From positions 248,001 to 312,000 of the forward strand of contig NZ_BDCJ01000009.1 in NCBI RefSeq assembly GCF_001613445.1: 64,000 bases of DNA. The letters are read 5' to 3'. Below the pieces are notes generated by a model. It was not told where the DNA came from and made no database searches. It was given only the letters and a program-made list of their open reading frames with translations. Positions 1 to 8,362 of the stretch are shown in pieces; positions within the stretch are counted from its first letter, which is position 1, and each line of letters starts with the position of its first letter. This stretch comes from Nocardia grenadensis NBRC 108939 (GTDB taxonomy: Bacteria > Actinomycetota > Actinomycetes > Mycobacteriales > Mycobacteriaceae). Both the position numbers and the translations under genes were made by a program.

Positions 1-169
1 AGAACAAACCCAGCCTTCGGTCGTCCAGCCCGCACCACTCGCCCACGGTAACAACAACTCACGGCGCTGAACAGCGAATCAGCAACTAGGGGTTCGCAGC
101 TGAAATACGTTGGCTAATCGTAGGTTTCGGCGGCGGCCGAGGAGAGTGGGTTCAGTTGGCGGCTGATCT

Positions 170-600
170 TGGTTGTCGTTGACTGTCAGTTGGTGGGGTC
201 ATGCGGCCTTCGAAGGCGATCTGGAAGGCGTTCAGCGGGGCCTTCCAGCGCATGGTCCATCGTTTGCGGCCCTTGCCGGTTGGGTCGAGGCTCATCAATG
301 CCATGTTGCGCATTTCAGGGCGGCGGTCTCGTTGGGGAAATGCCCCTGGGCCCGGATGGCTTTGCGGATGCCGGCGTTGACCGACTCGATCGCGTTCGTC
401 GAGCAGATGACCTTGCGGATCTCGACGTCGAAGGCCAGAAACGGCACGAACTCGGCCTACGCATCGGACCAGAGCTGCACGATCGCGGGATACTTGCCGC
501 CCCGGGCCTCGGAGAACTCGAGGAACCGTTCGCTGGCCGCGTCCTCGGTCGCCGCGGTGTAGATTGACTGAAATCGTCGGCCGGAGTCACTCTCGGTGAT
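170..600 (-). pseudogene. decayed IS256-family transposase, C-terminal part
   Basis: Read on the minus strand, pieces in more than one frame match the C-terminal part of IS256/mutator transposases: FQSIYTAATEDAA, then ARGGKYPAIVQLW, a stop codon, [27 protein letters not shown] and [12 protein letters not shown]. The ICSTNAIES block is typical of this family. In-frame stops and at least one frame change break it and the N-terminal part is absent, so it is a remnant. I see no terminal inverted repeats. It sits among other transposon and enzyme debris. Confidence 0.8.
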
Positions 601-789
601 GGTTTCGCCGGCGCGACGGCAGCGCAATTGAGCCGGTACCGGGACGAGTTGGTCGACGCGTACTCCGGTCGTTATCGAAAGGTCGGGATCACCCGAGCGG
701 TCGCCGAACCGCCGCGAAACGTGGGTTCGGAGCAGGAGTACCTGGACTATCTGCACTGGTTCGCCGCCGAAGTCATGTCCGCCGTGTGA

Positions 790-1115
790 GCAGACCGACG
801 ACGAGATCCGCGGGGTCCGGCTCGACGACGGACGTGAGATAGCGGCGGCGACGGTGCTGATCGGAATCGGAGCCGCGCCCCGTACCGAACTGGCAGCTCC
901 CCTCGATCTGCTATGCGACGGTGGGGTGGTGGTGGACGAGCGCTGTCTTGCCACCGACGGCTGGACGCTGGCTGGGGGGATTGCACCACCCGGGTCTCGC
1001 CCACGGGCCGGCGCTATCGGTGCGAGTCGGCGGACAATGCCACCAGCCGGCGGCACCGTGGATCTGGTCGGATCAGGGCGATCAGAAATTGCAGACAGTA
1101 TGGGTGACCGGCGAC
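790..1115 (+). pseudogene. remnant of a ferredoxin reductase-type flavoprotein
   Basis: One frame reads DDEIRGVRLDDGREIAAATV then LIGIGAAPRTELAAPLDL and GGVVVDE. Another continues with GDCTTRVSPTGRRYRCESADNA, and a third with WSDQGDQKLQTVWVTGD. This order (NAD-domain end, GIGAxP, the FAD-binding GDC motif, then WSDQGDxKLQ) is that of Rieske-type ferredoxin reductases. At least two frame changes are needed and the N-terminal FAD domain is missing, so the gene is dead. No partner oxygenase is nearby. Confidence 0.72.
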
Positions 1116-1139
1116 GGGCCGAAAGCGATGTTCGCCGCG

Positions 1140-1513
1140 ACGACGAATCGTACCGTCGCGAAGGCAAGGCCCAGGCCAACCTCACCGAGGGCCGCCACGA
1201 CCTGGGGTGGCGGATCTACCACGGGAAGAAAGGAGAGATGCCCGCACCTATTACGAGGGCATGGAAGATCAGCTCTCCGCGCTGGGGCTGGTGCTCAACT
1301 GCACGGTTTTATGGCATACGTTCTACACCAACCGCGCTCTGGAACAGTTACGCGCGCAGGGCTAGCCGGTGCGCGATGAGGACGCGCAGCGGCTGTCGGC
1401 ATTCATACGCACCCATATCGGCATCGACGGCCACTACGCCTTCCACCTGCCCGACTTCGGCGGTGACCTCCGGCGGTTGCGCGACCCCGATGCACCCGGC
1501 GAGGGCGGCTGAT
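1140..1513 (+). pseudogene. C-terminal remnant of a Tn3-family transposase
   Basis: Pieces in different frames read AKAQANLTEGRHDL, RIYHGKKGEM, YYEGMEDQLSALGLVLNC, FYTNRALEQLRAQG, a TAG stop near 1363, then PVRDEDAQRLSAFIRTHIG and GHYAFHLPDFGGDLRRLRDP. This is the conserved C-terminal end of Tn3-type DDE transposases. Frame changes and the stop codon make it inactive. With the IS256 remnant it marks the window start as an old insertion hot spot. Confidence 0.75.
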
Positions 1514-1603
1514 CAGCCCAGCTCGTGGGCGGCGACTCGTATCGTCGAGTTCGCGCAGCACGGCCGCGCCACGGCCCTGCCCCATAGTCCCAACCGTCAG
1601 CGA

Positions 1604-2041
1604 TCAGCCGTGCATGACGACCTCGAGACGGGAAGCGTCGGGGAAATGGGTACTGAGCGTGGTGAGCTCGATCGCGATCCGTCCGGGGCCGGGGGCGAAG
1701 GATATCGAGTTGGTCTCGTTGTGGAACATGTGCCGGGATACGCTACCAACCCCACCGCTGTTCAGATTGCGCCAGTTGACGACCGCGACCAGCGACGACC
1801 CGCATCCGGCGCTGCCGGTGCCAGCGACGTCGTTGGTCTGGTAGCCGATGGAGACCTGGTTGCTGTCATCGAAGATGTTGGCCTTGGCGTTGATGGTCGT
1901 CGCGCACAGGCCGCCATCGAACTGTGCAGACAGCGTCGGCATACCGGTGTGCGACTCGGCTGAGACCGGCGCGGCTTGAAACAGCAGCGCGCTACCGACG
2001 ACGCCGGTAGCGAGGATAGAAGCAAAGGCAGGAGCGTGCAT
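1604..2041 (-). CDS. small secreted protein of unknown function
   Basis: This 145-residue protein has a clear N-terminal signal peptide: a short start, the hydrophobic run ILATGVVGSALLFQAA and a probable cleavage after PVSA. The mature part is about 115 residues with two cysteines (LCATT and GCGSS), consistent with one disulfide in an exported beta-rich protein. ATG start at 2041. I recognise no enzyme motif. Similar short secreted proteins of unknown role are common in Nocardia and mycobacteria. It is a single gene with no operon partner. Confidence 0.6.
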   Translation of the reverse strand: MHAPAFASILATGVVGSALLFQAAPVSAESHTGMPTLSAQFDGGLCATTINAKANIFDDSNQVSIGYQTNDVAGTGSAGCGSSLVAVVNWRNLNSGGVGSVSRHMFHNETNSISFAPGPGRIAIELTTLSTHFPDASRLEVVMHG

Positions 2042-2231
2042 GGTGTCCTCTCGTAGTTCAGGCCCTATACGCTATCGACACACGGGTTCAGGCTCCATTC
2101 CCAACTCGCTCAACATCGCCGGCCCGGTCATCCGATGCCATCCTTTACCCGCGTCCTGCCCAATGCCGTTGTATTGGGTTCTGCCACTCGCGATGTCAAG
2201 CAACGGTATTGCCGCGGGGCCGACTGGCGGA

Positions 2232-2816
2232 CTATAGCGCCGGTGGCGGCTCGGTCGAGATCGGCAGCCTGCCCGTGGAGCTGAAGACGGCCACCGGCTT
2301 CTCGATGGGGCTGCCGGCCCGAACACAGCGGGTGGCCTCCGACCAGGTCGCTTCTTCGAGGTCGGTCAGGTCGAGCAGTTTCGCGCCGGTGCGGGTGGCG
2401 CCGATGAGCGCGGTGTGTTCGACGGTGGTGGTGCTGATGTCGGCGCCGGTCAGGTCGGTGCGTGTCAGGTCGGCACGGTGCAGGTAGGCCCCGCGCGGGT
2501 TCGCTCGGGCCAGGCATGCGTCTTGCAGGTTCACTCCGGGGGTGCGGTAGAGCTTGCCGTTGCCGGCGCCGTGTCTGCGGTCGTGGCGGACAAGGCGGTG
2601 TTCACGGCGAGTGCGAGCCTTGCGATTGCAGCTCTTGCGGTGTGCCGGCCGTGGTCTTTGGGCTTGCTCTCGAAGCCGGCTATTGAAGACCAGGTCGACC
2701 ACCGGGCAGGGGAAGGACCGAGTTGAATCGGTGGGCGCAGGCATTGTTCCGACTGCGCCCGGTTCGGATCGTTGATAGATCCAGGGCGTCCGTCCTGAAC
2801 ATCTGAGCACCAACAC
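2232..2816 (-). CDS. pentapeptide-repeat protein fragment, start uncertain
   Basis: The C-terminal half contains a run of A(D/N)LxxADL-type pentapeptide repeats: LQDACLARANPRGAYLHRAD, LTRTDLTGADIST, then a looser TALIGATRTGAKLLDLTDLE. Such repeats fold as a right-handed quadrilateral beta helix. The part upstream of about 2600 has arginine-rich, unlikely composition, and another frame there (positions 2531-2690) looks more like a membrane-anchored N-terminus. The gene may therefore be frameshifted, or start near 2600. Function unknown. Confidence 0.4.
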   Translation of the reverse strand: MLVLRCSGRTPWIYQRSEPGAVGTMPAPTDSTRSFPCPVVDLVFNSRLREQAQRPRPAHRKSCNRKARTRREHRLVRHDRRHGAGNGKLYRTPGVNLQDACLARANPRGAYLHRADLTRTDLTGADISTTTVEHTALIGATRTGAKLLDLTDLEEATWSEATRCVRAGSPIEKPVAVFSSTGRLPISTEPPPAL

Positions 2817-3155
2817 ATCACGACGTCCGCGACAGTTCCCGTCACCATGGCGGGCGACAGCTCTGGCGCGGCAGAATAGGTTCCACTATGCCTTGCAGGG
2901 TTTTCGGGGTCGGCGGGGGGCGGGTTGGTTCGGCTTGGCGGGCGGCCGTGACCAGTTCCGGTGTGGTGCCATTGTCGATGGTCTGAAGCGGCTACGCGAA
3001 GACTACTGGCACGCGAGGTTTATGAGATCGTCGAAGGGCAGCTGAGCGGGGGTGCGGATGGCGACCACCCTGCCACCGTAATCGGGCCCTCTGTCATCGT
3101 GCCGGTGCTGGTGCCGGTGCAGGTCGGAGCGTGGGCGCAGCCATGGTTTCGGAGT
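2817..3155. other. intergenic, no gene recognised
   Basis: About 340 bases between the pentapeptide fragment and the end of the TetR gene. It is GC-rich with short repetitive stretches (a run of gtgccggtgc units near 3100). I see no coding pattern, RNA gene or strong hairpin. Confidence 0.4.
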
Positions 3156-3803
3156 TCACTGATGTCGGCGGTATGGCCGTTTTTCGGCGGCATCGAGTGC
3201 GGGGACCAGTGGTGCGAGTGCGGAGCGGAGTAGATCCGGTAATGCGCCGGACGGCACGACGAGTCCGCTGATCGCCGGGGGAGTCTGGGCGGGCTGTAAC
3301 CATTGTTGGAGGGCTACGCGAACCGCGGCGGCCACGCTGGCCGCGAGCACGCGGGCGGTATGTGGGTCGGTGTCGCCGATGCGTTCGGTGATGGCGTCGG
3401 CGAGGGGATGTTCGATCGCGCTGGGGGTATGAACGAATGCGGTGCGCAGTGCGGGGTGGGTGGTGATCAGCAGTAGCGCGTCGCGATCGGATTCGCCTTG
3501 GGCGGTGTACTGATCCACGATCGCGTCGATGACGACATCGGCGAGGCGGTCGGTGGGCCGCTCGGCCACTGCCGCCGCGACCCGTCTTTCCCGTTCGGAG
3601 GTGACAGCGGCGACGATCGCCTCTTCGCGACTGGAGAAGTAATTGTTGTAGGTCCTGGGTGAGACGCCGGCGGCCGCTGCGATGTCGTCGACGCGCACAT
3701 TATCCGGTCCGCGTTCGAGAGCCAGTCGAAGTGCCGCCGTGCGCAGCGCCTCCCGGGTGGCCTGCTTCTTCTGCTCACGCAAACCTGTCCGTCGTGTCGT
3801 CAC
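3156..3803 (-). CDS. TetR-family transcriptional regulator
   Basis: This 215-residue repressor has a typical TetR N-terminal DNA-binding domain. The helix-turn-helix lies around residues 37-57 (VDDIAAAAGVSPRTYNNYF), after the EALRTAALRLALERG helix. The C-terminal ligand domain is divergent, so the inducer cannot be read. GTG start at 3803, with its first residues MTTRRTG. It is divergent from the TIM-barrel gene at 3905. A tandem pair of perfect 12-base palindromes in the 101-base gap is the likely operator, so it probably represses itself and the divergent operon, which once included a flavin monooxygenase. Confidence 0.88.
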   Translation of the reverse strand: MTTRRTGLREQKKQATREALRTAALRLALERGPDNVRVDDIAAAAGVSPRTYNNYFSSREEAIVAAVTSERERRVAAAVAERPTDRLADVVIDAIVDQYTAQGESDRDALLLITTHPALRTAFVHTPSAIEHPLADAITERIGDTDPHTARVLAASVAAAVRVALQQWLQPAQTPPAISGLVVPSGALPDLLRSALAPLVPALDAAEKRPYRRHQ

Positions 3804-3825
3804 CGTCTCAGGATCCCACGTTCAC

Positions 3826-3853
3826 TGCGTGCACGCAAAATTGCGTGCACGCA
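3826..3853. promoter_or_regulatory. tandem palindromic operator, probably for TetR
   Basis: The 12-base sequence TGCGTGCACGCA, its own reverse complement, occurs twice (3826-3837 and 3842-3853) with the 4-base spacer AAAT. Centres are 16 bases apart. The pair lies 22 bases upstream of the TetR start and about 50 bases upstream of the divergent gene, the expected place for an autoregulatory TetR operator binding two dimers. Assignment to this regulator is inferred from position. Confidence 0.75.
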
Positions 3854-3904
3854 TTTTTACTTCTAGTCTGGCGTCCTCACCCCCGAACGACAGGAACCAG
3901 GCCG

Positions 3905-4924
3905 ATGAGAGGCAAAGGCATCAGCTACGACACCGGCTTCGTCAGCAACGGCGAACTCTCCCGCGTGCGCTTCGACCCGGTCGAGGTCGAGCGTGAGCTG
4001 CGCATTATCAGAGACGATCTGCACTGCACCGCGGTCCGCGTCATCGGCGGTGATCCCGAGCGGCTGGAACGGGCCGCCACCTTCGCCGCCGACCTCGGCC
4101 TGGAGGTCTGGTTCTCGCCCTACCCGCTCGAGCTGACCGCCGCGGAGATGCTGTCGCTGTTCGCCGACTGCGCCGAGCGGGCGGAACGGCTGCGGCAGCG
4201 GGGCGCCGAGGTCGTATTCGTCACCGGCGCCGAGTTGAGTTTGATGAACAAGGGATTCCTACCGGGCGACACACAGCAGGACCGTCTCGAGTTGCTGAGC
4301 ACGCGGGATGGCATGGCCGAACGGGTCGGCGAGCTCAGCACACGGGTGAACGACTTCCTCGCCGCCGCTGTGAGTTTCGTCCGCGAACGATTCGGCGGCA
4401 AAGTCACATACGCCGCTATCCCGCTCGAGCGCGTCGACTGGGACCATTTCGACATCATCGGCGTGGATCTCTACCGTTCGGCCGAGGTCGCCGATCAATT
4501 CGCCGCAGGCGTGGCCGCACTCGTCGCGCAGGGAAAGCCGGTCGCGATCACGGAGTTCGGCACCGCCGCCTACCGCGACGCCGGCCGGCGGGGTGGTCGC
4601 GTTCTGGAAGTGGTCGAGTACAGCATGGGAGGTGCGCCGCTCCGACTGACCGGTGAGTACGTCCGTGACGAGCCCGGGCAGGCGAGCTACCTGCGCGAGC
4701 TGCTGCAGGTATTCGACGACGCGGGCGTCGACAGCGCCTTCGTGTTTCTCTTCGCGCTCGACAACTTCCCGCACCGCCCCGACGGCGACCCCCGGGACGA
4801 CCTCGATCTGGCCGGCCTCGGCATCGTCAAAGTTCTGGAGAACCGCGGCGGAGACACCTATCCCGGCCTGCCCTGGGAACCCAAGGCCGCCTTCACCGCC
4901 CTTGGCGAGTACTACCGCGGCTGA
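3905..4924 (+). CDS. TIM-barrel protein, glycoside-hydrolase-like, function unknown
   Basis: This 339-residue protein starts at ATG 3905 (MRGKGISYDTGF). Alternating strand and helix segments suggest a TIM barrel: LEVWFSPYPLE, AEVVFVTGAELSLMN, KVTYAAIPLE, FDIIGVDLYRS, VAITEFGTAAYRD and SAFVFLFAL. Acidic residues at strand ends (E in TGAEL, D in GVDLY, E in TEFG) resemble the acid/base and nucleophile positions of glycoside hydrolases, but I cannot assign a family or substrate. No signal peptide, so cytoplasmic. It is divergent from the TetR gene and probably controlled by it. A truncated flavin monooxygenase followed it in the operon. Confidence 0.7.
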   Translation: MRGKGISYDTGFVSNGELSRVRFDPVEVERELRIIRDDLHCTAVRVIGGDPERLERAATFAADLGLEVWFSPYPLELTAAEMLSLFADCAERAERLRQRGAEVVFVTGAELSLMNKGFLPGDTQQDRLELLSTRDGMAERVGELSTRVNDFLAAAVSFVRERFGGKVTYAAIPLERVDWDHFDIIGVDLYRSAEVADQFAAGVAALVAQGKPVAITEFGTAAYRDAGRRGGRVLEVVEYSMGGAPLRLTGEYVRDEPGQASYLRELLQVFDDAGVDSAFVFLFALDNFPHRPDGDPRDDLDLAGLGIVKVLENRGGDTYPGLPWEPKAAFTALGEYYRG

Positions 4925-4961
4925 CCATGTCGCGGTATGAACAGAAGGAGAAAAGACTGTG

Positions 4962-5036
4962 ATGACCGTCGAGGTTGTGATCAGCGGAGGCGGTCCGAAC
5001 GGGCTGAGACAACGCGGCTCGACAATCGTGGGGTGA
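4962..5036 (+). pseudogene. 24-codon stub of an FAD-dependent monooxygenase
   Basis: After an AGAAGGAG ribosome site, ATG 4962 begins MTVEVVISGGGPNGL, the N-terminal strand and GxGPxG FAD-binding loop typical of aromatic-ring or tetracycline-type flavin monooxygenases. The homology stops there; the frame runs on as RQRGSTIVG and ends at 5036. Such enzymes are about 500 residues, so almost all of the gene is gone. The stop overlaps the GTG start of the next gene (GTGA at 5033-5036). Confidence 0.65.
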
Positions 5037-6601
5037 GTGACATCAGCGAGTCGGACATGGTCCCGCGTCGCCGCTTTTGTACTGCCTGTGGCGAGTTCTG
5101 GCCGCTGATGGTGCTCGCGGGCGCGGTTCTCGGGATGCTGATGGTGTGCTCCGAACGGTACGGCTTTCATCGCGACGAGTTCTACATCCGCGAGTCCGGC
5201 CGGCATCTGGCGTGGGGTTATCCGGATCATCCACCGCTGAGTCCCTTGCTGGCCCGGCTCGCCGACGAGCTCGCGCCGGATTCACTTATGGCACTGCGTA
5301 TTCCCGCGGCCCTGGCGGCAGTGATCACGATCGTGTTGATCGGTCTCATCGCCAGGGAATTCGGCGGGGACCGCCGCGCGCAGATCTTCGCCGCCGCGAT
5401 CGCGGCGAGCTCGGTGCTGGTGTTGGCCTCCGGCCATATCCTGTCGACGGCGACGCTCGATATCGCGTTCGCCACCACCCTCGTGTTCCTCGTCGCGCGT
5501 CTGGTGCGCACCGGTGATCGGCGCTTGTGGGCGGTCGCCGGAATTGTGCTCGGGCTCGGTCTGCTCAACCGGGTATTCCTCGCCGTGTACGCCGTGATTG
5601 TGCTCGGTGCTGTTTTCGCGATGGGTCCGCGGAAGGTACTACGCGGCCGGTGGTTGCCGGTCGGGGTGGGGCTGGCAGCAGTGATCGCGGTACCGACGGT
5701 TGCCTGGCAGGCCCACAACGGATGGCCGCAGTGGCAGATGGCAACCGAGATCAGTGCCGATAACAGCCGCTGGGAACTGGTGGCCTACCAGCTCGTGATC
5801 GTCGGCCCGCTACTGCTGCCGGTGTGGATCGCCGGCCTCTGGTGGCTGCTGAAACGACCCGGGGTGCGCTGTTTCGGTGTCGCGTTCCTCGCTCTGCTCG
5901 GACTACTTCTGGTCACCAGCGGCCAGCAGCACTATCTGGTCGACGCCTACCCGCCATTGCTGGCCGCGGCCGGTGTCGCCGCCTCTCAGTGGGTTACCGA
6001 CGGTGGTCGACAACTACGCACACTGGCGGTGAGCCTGCTGGTTGCCGTTTCGGCCGCGATCACAGCGGTGTTCTCGCTGCCGATACTGCCGGTATCGGTG
6101 CTTGCGGATACCCCAGTGGTCGGTGTGAACGGGGAAATCGGTGAACAGATCGGCTGGCCGGAGATGGGCCGCACGGTCGCCGAGGTCGTCGATCGACTGC
6201 CGGTCGAGGTGCGCACCGAAACTGTTGTGGTGGCGGATAATTACGGTCAGGCCGGGGCGATAGCGCAGTTCGGTCCCGACTTCTCCGCCCAGAACACCCG
6301 ATTTCCGCCTGTCTACAGCGGGCATCAGGCGTATGGCTGGTGGGGGCCACCTCCCGAGCGGTATACAACGGTCGTCGTCATGGGCACCGATGCACCCTCG
6401 ATAGTCCCGGCGTGGGCCGAGCAGGCTTGCGGCCGGCTCACCGAGGTCGCCGCGGTGCACAACGATCACGGCATCGAGAATCAGGAGAACGGCACCCCGA
6501 TGTTCCTCTGCCGGGACCTGAAGACATCGTGGGCGGAGCTGTGGCCCTCGATTCGCCGTATCGGGCCGGCCGATATTCCAGAATCTCCTGAGCCCCGGTA
6601 A
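5033..6601 (+). CDS. membrane glycosyltransferase, GT39/PMT-2 type
   Basis: This is a polytopic membrane protein of about 522 residues. GTG 5033 gives MSDISESDMVPRRRF; ATG 5057 is an alternative. The first luminal loop carries the DE motif and a PDHPPL segment (HRDEFYIRESGRHLAWGYPD), typical of PMT/ArnT-like transferases that use polyprenyl-phosphate sugars. About ten hydrophobic segments follow, then a soluble C-terminal domain from about residue 380. Actinobacteria use such enzymes for cell-wall glycans or protein mannosylation; the acceptor is unknown. Its start overlaps the stop of the monooxygenase stub, so expression may now depend on the TetR-controlled transcript. Confidence 0.82.
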   Translation: MSDISESDMVPRRRFCTACGEFWPLMVLAGAVLGMLMVCSERYGFHRDEFYIRESGRHLAWGYPDHPPLSPLLARLADELAPDSLMALRIPAALAAVITIVLIGLIAREFGGDRRAQIFAAAIAASSVLVLASGHILSTATLDIAFATTLVFLVARLVRTGDRRLWAVAGIVLGLGLLNRVFLAVYAVIVLGAVFAMGPRKVLRGRWLPVGVGLAAVIAVPTVAWQAHNGWPQWQMATEISADNSRWELVAYQLVIVGPLLLPVWIAGLWWLLKRPGVRCFGVAFLALLGLLLVTSGQQHYLVDAYPPLLAAAGVAASQWVTDGGRQLRTLAVSLLVAVSAAITAVFSLPILPVSVLADTPVVGVNGEIGEQIGWPEMGRTVAEVVDRLPVEVRTETVVVADNYGQAGAIAQFGPDFSAQNTRFPPVYSGHQAYGWWGPPPERYTTVVVMGTDAPSIVPAWAEQACGRLTEVAAVHNDHGIENQENGTPMFLCRDLKTSWAELWPSIRRIGPADIPESPEPR

Positions 6602-6770
6602 TGGGATAGCCCGGCATTCGACCGGGGCCCGCCCGCACCAGAGCGCTCAGGCATAACGGTCTGCGGCGGAGTTCTGCGGACGCACCGTGTGGATTGGATC
6701 ACAGACGCCACGTTCGATGGGCTTATGAGAGCGATTTGTCCGAGACGATCGAGCCGGAGCTCCGTCCAGG

Positions 6771-8219
6771 TCAGTCGCTTCGATAGGCATTGAGGAGGAA
6801 GAGCCATACCTCGCTGACGGTCGGGAAGCAGGCAATCGCGTGCCGGAGGCGGGCGAGCGGGACCTGCCCTGCGACAGCGACGGTCGCGGAGTGCAGGAGC
6901 TCGCTCACCCCCGGGCCGACGAAGGTCATCCCGAGCACGATCTCCCGGTCGAGGTCGATGACCATCCGAGCGTGTCCCCGATAATCGTCGGCGTAGAGGT
7001 TGGCGCCTTGGGCGGCGTTGAAGTCGATGTCGACGGTCTTGATGCGGTGGCCGGCCCGGGTTGCCTGTTGGGTTGTCAAGCCCACCGCGGCGGCCTCGGG
7101 GTCGGTGAAAAAGACCTGGGGGACGGCACGCTGGTCGGCTGTGGTGGCATGGTCACCCCAAGGCGCGTCGTCCAGCGGGAGGTCGGCGGCGCGGGCGCCG
7201 ATGGCGTCGCCCGCGGTCCGGGCCTGGTACTTGCCCTGGTGAGTGAGCAGGGCGCGGTGGTTGACATCCCCAAGGGCATACAGCCACTCGTCGTCGACGC
7301 CGCGGACCAGGCAGGTGGTGTCCACATCCAGCCAGGAGCCGGGAGCGAGGCCGATGGTTTCCAGACCGATGTCATCTGTAGCGGGGGCGCGGCCGGTGGC
7401 GAACATGACCTCGTCGGCCTCGACCTCGCTGCTGTCGTCGAGGGTGAGGGTGACGGGTCCTGCGGGGCCTGGGCGGCGTAGGGAGATCACCTGTCGGCCG
7501 ATCCGCACGTCGGCGCCCGACCGGGTGAGGCTGTCGGCGAGCAGCTCGCCCGCGAAGGGTTCCATACGCGGCAGGAGGCGTCGGGCGAGCAGGGTTACCT
7601 GTGCGCCGAGACCCTGCCAGAGGGTGGCCATCTCGGCGCCGACTCCGCCACCGCCGACTATGGCGAGCCGGCGGGGCACGGTGCTGGAGTCGGTGCCGTG
7701 ACGATTGGTCCAGGGCCGGACCTGTCGGATTCCTGGAAGGTCGGGGACGACGGGGCGGCTGCCGGTGGCGACGGCCACCGCATGTCGGGCGATCAGGGTG
7801 TAGCCGGTGCCGTCGTCACCGGCGACGGTGACCTGGCGGGGACCGTTGAGGCGGCCGTGTCCGCGGAAGAGGTCGGCGCCGATGGACTTGACCCACTGGG
7901 CTTGACCGGCGTCGTCCCAGTCGGTGACGTAGTGATCGCGGCGGGCGAAGACCCGGGCAGTATCCAGCGGGCCGGTGACGGCCTGCTGTGCGCCGTCCGC
8001 ACGGCGGGCGTCGGCTACCGCGATCACCGGCCGTAGCAGTGCTTTGCTGGGGACGCAGGCCCAGTAGGAGCATTCGCCGCCGACGAGTTCGCGTTCCACG
8101 ACGGCTACGGTGAGGCCCGCGGCGCGGGCGCGGTCGGTGACGTTCTGGCCGACCGGACCGGCACCCAATACGACTACGTCGTAGGTGGTGTTCGCCTGGC
8201 TCTCATGTGTTTCGGTCAT
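6771..8219 (-). CDS. FAD/NAD(P)-dependent disulfide-reductase-type oxidoreductase
   Basis: The protein has 482 residues. Order: FAD-binding GAGPVG (19-24), redox pair CSYWAC (C50 and C55) before VPSKALL, NAD-binding GGGGVGAEMA, the second FAD motif YALGDVNH, and a dimerisation domain. It belongs to the dihydrolipoamide dehydrogenase/mercuric reductase family. The canonical C-terminal HPTxSE, which supplies the catalytic histidine, here reads CFPTVSE, with F in place of H. It may therefore not be a lipoamide dehydrogenase, and no 2-oxoacid dehydrogenase genes are near. It is the last gene of a minus-strand group with MOSC-FNR, DUF427 and hydrolase genes. Confidence 0.85.
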   Translation of the reverse strand: MTETHESQANTTYDVVVLGAGPVGQNVTDRARAAGLTVAVVERELVGGECSYWACVPSKALLRPVIAVADARRADGAQQAVTGPLDTARVFARRDHYVTDWDDAGQAQWVKSIGADLFRGHGRLNGPRQVTVAGDDGTGYTLIARHAVAVATGSRPVVPDLPGIRQVRPWTNRHGTDSSTVPRRLAIVGGGGVGAEMATLWQGLGAQVTLLARRLLPRMEPFAGELLADSLTRSGADVRIGRQVISLRRPGPAGPVTLTLDDSSEVEADEVMFATGRAPATDDIGLETIGLAPGSWLDVDTTCLVRGVDDEWLYALGDVNHRALLTHQGKYQARTAGDAIGARAADLPLDDAPWGDHATTADQRAVPQVFFTDPEAAAVGLTTQQATRAGHRIKTVDIDFNAAQGANLYADDYRGHARMVIDLDREIVLGMTFVGPGVSELLHSATVAVAGQVPLARLRHAIACFPTVSEVWLFLLNAYRSD

Positions 8220-8362
8220 TGTTTCCTCGCATTACGATCGGTGCTGATCACGGGCCGTGTGTGGTCGCCGATACCCCCGGTGGCGTTGTGGAGAACTCGG
8301 GTTGGTGTCCTCGGGGCACCGAATTCGGCGAAGCTGCTGGTGTGGTCATGGCGTCGAGAGCT

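Noticed and set aside
3659..3904. Upstream extension of the TIM-barrel gene to 3659
   Set aside because: It would run through the TetR gene and the palindromic operator; ATG 3905 gives the natural N-terminus.
6594..6630. Inverted repeat CCCCGGT/ACCGGGG after the glycosyltransferase
   Set aside because: Only 7 bases with a long loop; too weak to call a terminator in DNA this GC-rich.
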